Positions 5,454 to 10,740 of a DNA stretch of 10,740 bases are shown here, piece by piece (the stretch's first letter is position 1; the number at the start of each line of letters is the position of its first letter). Both the position numbers and the translations under genes were made by a program. This stretch comes from PALSA-894 sp034669145 (lineage in GTDB: Bacteria; Pseudomonadota; Alphaproteobacteria; Rhizobiales; Xanthobacteraceae), in contig JAXDNY010000075.1 of NCBI GenBank assembly GCA_034669145.1, positions 1 to 10,740 on the forward strand, written 5' to 3'. The notes beneath the pieces are model-generated. The model searched no databases, was not told where the DNA came from, and saw only the letters and a program-made list of their open reading frames with translations.

Positions 5454-5501
5454 CCCGATTTCCGGATTGGACGCGCCTTGCTAGGCTGCGGCAAAATCGG
5501 G
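5454..5501. promoter_or_regulatory. 8-bp inverted repeat upstream of the second Bug gene
   Basis: CCCGATTT (5454-5461) is exactly complementary to AAATCGGG (5494-5501) with 32 nt between. The right arm runs into the GGGAGG ribosome-binding site (5499-5504) of the Bug gene. It could be an operator in the divergent DUF1203/Bug region or an mRNA fold that limits translation. A repeat this short could arise by chance. No clear -35/-10 pair was found in this interval on either strand; TTGGAC at 5467-5472 lacks a good partner. Confidence 0.25.
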
Positions 5502-5510
5502 AGGAACGTC

Positions 5511-6473
5511 ATGCGCATTCTCGGCGCCGCCGTGCTGCTGTTTGCCGGAACATTCACGTTTCCGGCTGCAGCCGAATACCCCGACAAGCCGGTCCGGCTG
5601 ATCGTCCCGCAGGCGGCGGGCAGCGCGACTGATACGGTCGCGCGCATTCTCGGCGCGGAACTGGCCCGGGAGCTCGGCCAGCAGATCATCGTCGACAACC
5701 GCCCGGGCGGCGCGCTCACCATCGGCCTCGACCTGACGGCGAAATCCGAGCCCGACGGCTACACCCTCTGCATGGGTCCGATCGGCGCGCTCGCGATCAC
5801 GCGCCACATGGTGGCGAAGCTGCCCTACGACATCGAGCGCGATTTCCAGCCGATCGCGCTGGTCGCGCGCGGGCACATGCTGCTGGCGGTCGCGCCGGAT
5901 GCGCCGTTCAAGACCGTGCCGGAGCTGATCGACTACGCGAAGAAAAATCCCGGCAAGCTCTCGAACGCCTCATCGAGCAACGGCTCCCCCGGCCACGTCG
6001 GCGGCGAGCTGTTCAAGACCATGAGCGGCACCGAGATCGTGCACATTCCGTATCGCGGGGGCGCGGCGGCGATCAACGACCTGATCGCGGGGCGCGTGGA
6101 GGTGATGTTCGAGAGCCTGAATTCGATCGCGCCGCATGCGCGCTCCGGCACGGTGCGGGCGCTCGCGGTGACCGGCGAACGCCGCTCGCCCGGATTCCCC
6201 GATCTGCCGACGGTCGCCGAAGCCGGCGTGCCGGGCTACGCGGCGCCGACCTGGAGCGGCGTGATCGGCCCGGCTGGCATTCCGCGCGGAATCGTCGACA
6301 AGCTCAACGCCGCGATCAATCGCGCGATCGCCTCTTCGGCCTTCAAGGAGCGCTTCGCGGCGATCGGCGATGAGCCGGCCGGCGGCACGCCGGAGGAGTT
6401 TGCCGAGACGATCCGAAGCGACTCGGCGAAATGGAAGGAGGTCGTGGTGCGCTCGGGTGCGAAGCTGGATTAA
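5511..6473 (+). CDS. Bug-family TTT substrate-binding protein
   Basis: Complete periplasmic binding protein of the Bug/TctC family, 320 residues, the normal length. The signal peptide is MRILGAAVLLFAGTFTFPAAAEYP with likely cleavage after AAA (19-21). The mature part begins with the classic YPDKPVRLIVPQAAGSATD (23-41), then QIIVDNRPGG (58-67), PDGYTL (81-86), a ligand-loop region SNASSSNGSPGHVGGELF (151-168), VHIPYRGGAAAINDLIAGRVEVMF (177-200), and DLPTVAEAGVPGY (231-243). Bug proteins bind carboxylates through two water molecules and backbone contacts, so specificity is not readable. ATG 5511 follows GGAGG (5500-5504) with 6 nt. An alternative start 42 codons upstream would place a non-signal sequence before the signal peptide and is rejected. 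No TctAB permease is nearby. The gene ends one base before a palindromic repeat and converges on the molybdoenzyme gene. Confidence 0.95.
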   Translation: MRILGAAVLLFAGTFTFPAAAEYPDKPVRLIVPQAAGSATDTVARILGAELARELGQQIIVDNRPGGALTIGLDLTAKSEPDGYTLCMGPIGALAITRHMVAKLPYDIERDFQPIALVARGHMLLAVAPDAPFKTVPELIDYAKKNPGKLSNASSSNGSPGHVGGELFKTMSGTEIVHIPYRGGAAAINDLIAGRVEVMFESLNSIAPHARSGTVRALAVTGERRSPGFPDLPTVAEAGVPGYAAPTWSGVIGPAGIPRGIVDKLNAAINRAIASSAFKERFAAIGDEPAGGTPEEFAETIRSDSAKWKEVVVRSGAKLD

Positions 6474-6520
6474 CGCATGATCCCGAAAAGTGGGCACCGG
6501 TTTTCGGACAAGATCATGCG
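6474..6520. repeat. Rhizobial-type palindromic intergenic repeat, copy 2
   Basis: Imperfect 47-bp palindrome that starts right after the Bug stop codon. Outer arms CGCATGATC (6474-6482) and GATCATGCG (6512-6520) are perfect complements; inner arms CCGAAAA (6483-6489) and TTTTCGG (6501-6507) enclose an 11-nt loop, with four unpaired bases (6508-6511) on the right side. I recall this CATGATCCCGAAAAGTGGG-type element as one of the commonest intergenic repeats in Bradyrhizobium and relatives. Its core is shared with 1598-1620. It lies between convergent genes and may serve as a two-way terminator. Confidence 0.85.
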
Positions 6521-6523
6521 CAA

Positions 6524-7294
6524 CTACAATCCGCTGAACCAGTTATAGCCCCGGTCTTCCCAATAGCCGCCGGTGTAGTTGTTGAGCACCGCGAGCCCGA
6601 TGACGTATTTGGGGTTCTTGAAGCCGAGCTTCACCGGCATGCGGATGCGCATCGGGAAGCCGAGCCGCGTCGGCAGAATTTCGCCGTCGAAACGGAAGGT
6701 CATTTGTGTTTGCGCATGCAGCGCGGTCGGCATGTCGATCGACACCGAATAGCCCTCGGCGCAGACGAAGTGCACGTATTTCGCCGTGAGGTCGGCGCCG
6801 ATGCGGCGCAGGAAGTCATGCAGCGGCGCGCCGGTCCATTTGCCGATCGCGCTCCAGCCCTCGACGCAAATGAGACGCGTGACCTGCGTCTCCTGCGGCA
6901 GCGCGTAGAGTTGATCGAGCGTCCACGGCTGCTTGTTGTCGATCAGCCCGTCGAGCGCGAGCTTGTAGCTGTCCTCGTCGATATCGGGCGCTTCGCTTTC
7001 GGCATAATAGCCGTTGAACGGGAACGGGCGCGTGATCGCGCTTTCGGGATAGGTCTCGGCGAGCCGGTTCGGGTCGAACAGGCGGGCCTGCACCCAGTCA
7101 TTGAACTGCGAGACAATGCGCAGCGCCTTCTCCGAGGACGGGCCATCGACGATGTCGCAGCCGGTGAGCAGCGCGAGCGCGCCGAGGCTTGCGGTGTTGC
7201 GCAGGAACGCCCGGCGCGACGGATCGGGCAGCAGTTTGGCGGCGTCCCGGATCAGGAGGCCGGCGTCGACTCCGGGCGGCGCGCGGCGTTTCAT
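6524..7294 (-). CDS. Tat-exported molybdopterin-dependent oxidoreductase (YedY/SUOX-fold), predicted lipoprotein
   Basis: 256-residue periplasmic enzyme with the sulfite-oxidase-type molybdopterin fold but no C-terminal dimerisation domain, as in YedY/MsrP. The Tat motif is S27-R-R-A-F-L-R33, followed by a hydrophobic stretch ending in the lipobox L43-T-G-C46, so it is probably exported folded and then lipidated on C46; D47 follows. The predicted molybdenum ligand is C143 in TRLICVEGWSAIGKWTG (139-155), where E145, G146 and W147 are family-typical. Later conserved blocks are GYSVSIDMPTAL (181-192), DGEILPTRLGFPMRIRMP (203-220), KLGFKNPKYV (222-231) and a C-terminal GYWEDRGYNWFSGL. The substrate is unknown. 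ATG 7294 starts two bases after the cytochrome b stop, with AGGGGCGA ahead, so the two are translationally linked. Cytochrome b should feed or take electrons at the membrane. Confidence 0.92.
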   Translation of the reverse strand: MKRRAPPGVDAGLLIRDAAKLLPDPSRRAFLRNTASLGALALLTGCDIVDGPSSEKALRIVSQFNDWVQARLFDPNRLAETYPESAITRPFPFNGYYAESEAPDIDEDSYKLALDGLIDNKQPWTLDQLYALPQETQVTRLICVEGWSAIGKWTGAPLHDFLRRIGADLTAKYVHFVCAEGYSVSIDMPTALHAQTQMTFRFDGEILPTRLGFPMRIRMPVKLGFKNPKYVIGLAVLNNYTGGYWEDRGYNWFSGL

Positions 7295-7296
7295 TG

Positions 7297-7923
7297 CTAT
7301 CGCCCCTTGATCATCGCGCGCAGCGATTTCGGCACCAGCAGCGCCATGACGACATGCAGCACCAGGAACGCAACGATCGCCACCATGGCGAAAAAGTGCA
7401 CGTAGCGCGCCGCCTCATAGCCGCCGAACAGCATCGTCAGCGGGCGCAGTTGCACCGGCTTCCAGATGGCGAAACCGGACGCCACGATGACGACGCCGGT
7501 CAGCAGAATGCCCGCGTAGAGCAGCTTCTGCACGGCGTTGTAACGGCTGAGATCGCCGTGGCGCAGGCGGCCGGTCAGCGCGGCCCCAAGATCGCGTGCG
7601 ACATCGCCAGGCCGGATCGGCAGCAGCTTGCGGAAACGGCCGGTCGCCAGACCCAGCGTCACGTAGACGAGACCGTTCGCGATCAGCAGCCACATCGCGG
7701 CGAAATGCCAGAGCAGCCCGCCGGCGAGCCAGCCGCCGAGCGTCACGCTTCCCGGAAACGTGAATGGAAACAGCGGTGACGCGTTGTAGATCTGCCAGCC
7801 GGAGCCGATCATGCCCAGCATGGCGAACGCGTTGATCCAATGCGTGATGCGCACATAGAGAGGATGCACGAGTGGCGCCGCACCGGCGCTGCCCATCTCC
7901 GAAATGTCTGCCGTATCCGTCAT
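7297..7923 (-). CDS. Cytochrome b561-type (cytochrome b/b6 domain) membrane subunit
   Basis: 208-residue integral membrane di-heme cytochrome b, the quinone-side partner of the downstream molybdoenzyme. There are four main hydrophobic segments at about 26-46, 64-92, 134-154 and 172-196. Heme-ligand candidates lie in them: H28 (RITHWIN), H73 (LLWHFAAM), H176 (YVHFFAM) and H190 (FLVLHVVM). The loop between helices two and three is long and basic (GRFRKLLPIRPGDVARDLGAALTGRLRHGDLSRYN), suggesting the cytoplasmic side. ATG 7923 is chosen; the frame extends to a GTG at 7974, but that would lie inside the CRP-like palindrome. No good ribosome-binding site precedes 7923, and the predicted transcript start lies only about five bases away, so translation may be nearly leaderless. 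It is functionally analogous to YedZ/MsrQ but has the cytochrome b561 sequence pattern. Confidence 0.9.
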   Translation of the reverse strand: MTDTADISEMGSAGAAPLVHPLYVRITHWINAFAMLGMIGSGWQIYNASPLFPFTFPGSVTLGGWLAGGLLWHFAAMWLLIANGLVYVTLGLATGRFRKLLPIRPGDVARDLGAALTGRLRHGDLSRYNAVQKLLYAGILLTGVVIVASGFAIWKPVQLRPLTMLFGGYEAARYVHFFAMVAIVAFLVLHVVMALLVPKSLRAMIKGR

Positions 7924-7934
7924 GACTGCGTGCG

Positions 7935-7976
7935 AGTATAGCTGTCGCGAAGGCCGGAATGTAAGCGCGCTCACAT
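7935..7976 (-). promoter_or_regulatory. CRP-type palindrome and -10 box of the cytochrome b/molybdoenzyme operon
   Basis: On the minus strand ATGTGAGCGCGCTTACAT (7976-7959) is a symmetrical 18-mer with one mismatched pair, matching the CRP consensus TGTGA-N6-TCACA at nine of ten positions. TATACT at 7940-7935 is a strong -10 box with only a poor -35 (CTTACA at 7965-7960, spacer 19). The palindrome centre is about 39.5 bases from the predicted start near 7928, close to the class II activator position of -41.5. FNR/FixK sites (TTGAT-N4-ATCAA) fit less well. Confidence 0.55.
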
Positions 7977-7991
7977 CACGTTCGCGCCACT

Positions 7992-8017
7992 GGAATAAGC
8001 GGAGCCCTGCGGGGTTT
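7992..8017 (+). promoter_or_regulatory. Possible ECF-sigma promoter of the secreted-protein gene
   Basis: GGAATAA (7992-7998) followed by GTTT (8014-8017), with 17 nt between GGAAT and GTTT, resembles the GGAAC-N16/17-CGTT pattern of alphaproteobacterial ECF/EcfG-type sigma factors. No better sigma-70 pair was seen between 7977 and 8030. The match is partial: T replaces the last C of GGAAC, and G-G precedes TTT rather than C-G. The ribosome-binding site GGGGAGGA of the gene follows at 8035-8042. Confidence 0.35.
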
Positions 8018-8046
8018 CATCCCACAACCTGTCAGGGGAGGATTGC

Positions 8047-8655
8047 ATGTCTCGGTTCGTCCGCATTGCTGGAACGATTGCGCTGCTGCTCGCCGCTGCG
8101 CCCATGGCAGCCGCACAGGAACAGACCGTGCGCGTGCGCGGCACGATCGAGCGTGTCGAAGACGACACCTACATCGTCAAGGCACGCAGTGGCGGCGAGG
8201 TGAAGGTGAAGCTCCCGGACAACGTGATGGTCGTGGCGCTGACCAAGGCGTCGCTCGCCGACATCAAGCAGGGCTCCTATGTCGGCGTTGCCGGCATGCC
8301 GCAGGCCGACGGCCGCCAGAAGGCGCTCGAGGTGCACATCTTCCCTGAGGCGATGCGCGGCACCGGCGACGGCCACCGCGGCTGGGACTTGCAGCCCTCC
8401 AGCACCATGACCAATGGCGCCGTCGAGCAGACCGCCGCTTCGGCCGACGGGCAGGTGTTGACGCTCAAATACAAGGACGGCGAGAAGAAGATCGTGGTTT
8501 CGCCGGATACGCCGATCGTCGTCTACGTGCCGGGCGAGAAGAGCGAGTTGAAGGCGGGTGCTCCGATTTTCATCTCGGCTGCGACCAAGACGCCGGACGG
8601 CACGCTGACCACGCCGCGCGTGAATGTCGGCCGGGGCGTCGCACCGCCGATGTGA
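8047..8655 (+). CDS. Secreted beta-rich protein, DUF5666-like, function unknown
   Basis: 202-residue exported protein. Residues 1-23 form a signal peptide (MSRFVRIAGTIALLLAAAPMAAA, then QEQ). The mature part looks like two similar beta-rich modules: 27-100 (VRVRGTIERVEDDTYIVKARSGGEVKVKLPD, then DIKQGSYVGVAGMPQADGRQKALEVHIFPE) and about 124-197 (GAVEQTAASADGQVLTLKYKDGEKKIVVSPDTPIVVY, then LKAGAPIFISAATKTPDGTLTTPRVNVGRG). The pattern of turn, DG, and G-x-x-V/I-x-I/V strands suggests OB-like DUF5666 domains. A conserved linker MRGTGDGHRGWDLQPSSTMTN (103-123) is typical of alphaproteobacterial relatives, some of which carry unreliable transporter-permease names; there is no membrane segment here. 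ATG 8047 follows GGGGAGGA with a 4-nt gap. It is divergent from the cytochrome b operon and stops 3 nt from the facing GGDEF-EAL gene. Confidence 0.8.
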   Translation: MSRFVRIAGTIALLLAAAPMAAAQEQTVRVRGTIERVEDDTYIVKARSGGEVKVKLPDNVMVVALTKASLADIKQGSYVGVAGMPQADGRQKALEVHIFPEAMRGTGDGHRGWDLQPSSTMTNGAVEQTAASADGQVLTLKYKDGEKKIVVSPDTPIVVYVPGEKSELKAGAPIFISAATKTPDGTLTTPRVNVGRGVAPPM

Positions 8656-8658
8656 GGC

Positions 8659-10740
8659 TTAGCTCGCAATGACCTGCCGCGGGACGAAGCTCACCTCATG
8701 CAGGCGCTCAAAGATGGCTTCGGCCGCCATCGGCTTGCCGAAGCGATAACCCTGCATCGAATGCACGCCGGCGGCCCGCAGGAACAGCTGCTGCTCGGCG
8801 GTTTCGACGCCTTCGGCCGTCACCTTCATGCCGAGGCCGCGGCCAAGGCTGACGATTGCGTGCACGATCGAGGCCGCGTCGGCGGCGGTCTCGATCGAGC
8901 GCACGAATGAGCGATCGATCTTGATGCGGTCGAACGGGAAGCGCCGCAGGTACAGCAGGCTCGAATAGCCGGTGCCGAAATCGTCGAGCGCGAAGCGCAC
9001 GCCGCGCGCCTTGAGGCGCTGCATCGCCTTTTCGGCGTCGTCGACATTGCCGAGCAGGGTGGATTCGGTCAGCTCGAGCTCCAGCCGCTGCGGATCGAGC
9101 CCGGTCTCGGCCAGGATGCGCTCGACCACCTCGACGAAATCCTGGCGGCGGAATTGCAGCGGCGAGACGTTCACCGCGACGGTGAGGCCGGTCCACGGCC
9201 GCGCGTCGATGCAGGCCTTGCGCAGCACCCATTCGCCGAGCGGAATGATCAGCTCGCTGCGCTCCGCGATCGGGATGAAGTCAACCGGCGGCACGTCGCC
9301 GCGGGTCGGATGCTTCCAGCGGCACAGCGCCTCGACGCCGGCCATCCTCTCGCCGCTCGCGTTCATGATCGGCTGGTAGGCGACGGAGAGGCCGTCCTCG
9401 GCGATCGCGGCGCGCAGGTCGTTCTCGAGCTGTTTGCGTTCGCGCAGGTCGGCGTCCATGTCGGCATCGTAGATGCACGCGCGGCTGCGGCCTTCGTTCT
9501 TGGCGCGGTAGAGCGCGACATCGGCGCGGCGCATGATGTCGGCGGCGTCGCCCGCCCCGCGGTCGATCACCGCGATGCCGATGCTGGCGCCGATCAGCAA
9601 CGTGTGCCCGCTGATCGAGTAGGGCGCACGCAGCACCGCGATCAGCCGCTCGGCGAAGCGCTCGACCGTCTTCAGATCCGCGGCTTCGGTGGTGATGACG
9701 GCGAATTCGTCGCCGCCGAGACGAGCCACAAGATCCTCCTGCCGCACCGCATGCACGAGTCGCTGCGCGACCACCCCGATCAACCCGTCGCCGATATGGT
9801 GGCCGAGCGTATCGTTGATGTCCTTGAAGTGGTCGAGATCGATCGCCAGCACCGCCGCGATGGTATCGGCCTTGCCGCTGTCGGCGATTACGGCGCCGAG
9901 GCGCTCGCCGAAGAAGGTGCGGTTCGGCAGGCCGGAGAGGGGATCGTGCAGCGCCAGGTGGCGCAGGCGGTTTTCGCCCTCGGCGATTTTGACGGCGCTG
10001 CGGCGGATGTAGCGCAGCGCGAGCGCGGTCAGTATGGCAAAGCCGCCGAATGCAATCGCCATGAACGGCAGCACCGTGCTGACGATGCTTGCGCCGGGCC
10101 GGTTCGGGACCCAGGCGAAACGTGCGATGGCCGATCCGGTGCTGTCGCTGACGACGTAGATATTCTCCTCGTCCCTGGCCGGATCGGAGCCGATGGCCCG
10201 CAGCCCAGGCAGATCGAAGCGTAGCCCGATGTCGGAGAGCAGTTGTCCGTCGAGGAATTTCACGGTCATCAGCAGCGGGGGACTGCCGGCGGATATCGGT
10301 CCGGCGATGGCCGGTAGTTCGGCGACGACGCCCGCGACGATCGCCGGGCGGTTCATGAAGGTCTGCAAGCGCTGCACGCCGCGCGGGTGCCCGAGCTTGG
10401 TCTTCGCGTCGATCGCGGCCTCCTGATGGTACTCGTCGCGGTTCGGCACGGCGCGGCCGCGCAGAAGGGCTATGACGCGGTCGAACTCGGCCGCAAAGGG
10501 CGCGAGCGACTCCGGGTCGACGCTGGCGTTGCCTTGCAGCGCATAGGTCAGCCGATCGGCGCTGTCGGTCACGAACACATGGTCATGATCGAAGAACGTG
10601 CTCAGGCGCAGTCCGACGAGGTGATGCACCCAGTCGCGATCGAAATTGTAATGCAGCTGGTAGACGACATCGTGGGCGGCGGCGATGTTTTCCAGTTCGC
10701 GCAACACGCGATGTCCGCGGTCGGCGATGGCGTTGGTCAG
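8659..10740 (-). CDS. Membrane GGDEF-EAL cyclic-di-GMP protein with CHASE4-type sensor, 5' end outside window
   Basis: 693 residues are visible; the frame is open through position 10740, so the start and probably a first membrane helix lie outside. Counting from the edge: 1 to about 215 is a periplasmic sensor, CHASE4-like (RGHRVLRELENIA, DRDWVHHLVGLRLSTFFDHD, FVTDSADRLTYAL); 219-243 is a membrane helix; then a GGDEF domain (HDPLSGLPNRTFF at 265-277, LAIDLDHFKDINDTLGHHIGD at 298-318, GGDEF at 342-346). The inhibitory RxxD site (R-Q-E-D, 333-336) is five residues before GGDEF. The EAL domain has intact E470-A-L, NVSPLQF, ELTEST, DDFGTGYSS, KIDRSF and AEGVET. Both cyclase and phosphodiesterase activities are possible. 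A start at 10707 (GTG) is internal to the CHASE4 domain and not real. Confidence 0.93.
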   Translation of the reverse strand: MTNAIADRGHRVLRELENIAAAHDVVYQLHYNFDRDWVHHLVGLRLSTFFDHDHVFVTDSADRLTYALQGNASVDPESLAPFAAEFDRVIALLRGRAVPNRDEYHQEAAIDAKTKLGHPRGVQRLQTFMNRPAIVAGVVAELPAIAGPISAGSPPLLMTVKFLDGQLLSDIGLRFDLPGLRAIGSDPARDEENIYVVSDSTGSAIARFAWVPNRPGASIVSTVLPFMAIAFGGFAILTALALRYIRRSAVKIAEGENRLRHLALHDPLSGLPNRTFFGERLGAVIADSGKADTIAAVLAIDLDHFKDINDTLGHHIGDGLIGVVAQRLVHAVRQEDLVARLGGDEFAVITTEAADLKTVERFAERLIAVLRAPYSISGHTLLIGASIGIAVIDRGAGDAADIMRRADVALYRAKNEGRSRACIYDADMDADLRERKQLENDLRAAIAEDGLSVAYQPIMNASGERMAGVEALCRWKHPTRGDVPPVDFIPIAERSELIIPLGEWVLRKACIDARPWTGLTVAVNVSPLQFRRQDFVEVVERILAETGLDPQRLELELTESTLLGNVDDAEKAMQRLKARGVRFALDDFGTGYSSLLYLRRFPFDRIKIDRSFVRSIETAADAASIVHAIVSLGRGLGMKVTAEGVETAEQQLFLRAAGVHSMQGYRFGKPMAAEAIFERLHEVSFVPRQVIAS

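Noticed and set aside
5402..5722. N-terminal extension of DUF1203 to 5722
   Set aside because: It would overlap the Bug gene in antisense; ATG 5401 has a good ribosome-binding site and begins the domain.
6431..7405. 324-codon plus-strand frame
   Set aside because: Antisense to the molybdoenzyme gene, whose Tat motif, lipobox and cysteine ligand are clear.
9154..10224. 356-codon plus-strand frame
   Set aside because: Antisense to the GGDEF-EAL gene.
1..10740. CRISPR array, tRNA, rRNA, transposase or integrase
   Set aside because: No regularly spaced direct repeats, no cloverleaf-like sequence and no recombinase motifs were seen; the only mobile-type sequences are the short palindromic repeats.

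Overview
The window reads as chromosome from a high-GC alphaproteobacterium, most likely Hyphomicrobiales of the Bradyrhizobium/Rhodopseudomonas/Afipia/Pseudolabrys kind. The grounds are Bug-type tricarboxylate-transporter binding proteins, a Tat-exported molybdoenzyme with its own cytochrome b, a CHASE4-type GGDEF-EAL protein, and intergenic palindromes of kinds I recall as common in that group. No database was searched; family names come from recognising motifs and overall sequence.

Layout from left to right. Positions 1-819 (minus) carry most of a Bug-family periplasmic solute-binding protein, cut by the window edge. Divergent from it, 958-1568 (plus) is a compact two-gene toxin-antitoxin operon: a TumE-family toxin followed by an HVO_A0114-type winged-helix protein, joined by an ATGA overlap. 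Its near-consensus sigma-70 promoter is bracketed by a perfect 9-bp inverted repeat. A hairpin repeat separates it from a minus-strand run: SRPBCC and VOC genes (3817 to 3032), an O6-alkylguanine-DNA alkyltransferase (2979 to 2449) and an SDR oxidoreductase (2372 to 1632). Upstream lie a DUF1203 gene and an AraC-family regulator (5401 to 4034), separated from the VOC gene by a 142-bp MITE-like palindromic element that touches the regulator's stop codon.

A second, complete Bug-family gene runs 5511-6473 (plus). It ends in a second copy of the hairpin repeat, facing a minus-strand redox operon: cytochrome b (7923 to 7297) and a Tat-exported, probably lipid-anchored, YedY/SUOX-fold molybdopterin enzyme (7294 to 6524). 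Ahead of that operon is a CRP-type palindrome at about -40 from a good -10 box. Divergent from it, with a possible ECF-type promoter, is a secreted beta-rich protein (8047-8655). The window ends in a membrane-bound GGDEF-EAL protein (8659 to beyond 10740, minus) whose catalytic motifs are all intact.

Most of the genes are ordinary accessory or housekeeping functions. The parts most worth testing are regulatory: the bracketed promoter of the toxin-antitoxin operon, the CRP-like site of the molybdoenzyme operon, an mRNA hairpin that would mask the VOC ribosome-binding site, and one repeat family sitting at two convergent junctions. I see no tRNA, rRNA, CRISPR array, transposase or replication origin. 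No gene-free stretch exceeds 300 bases.
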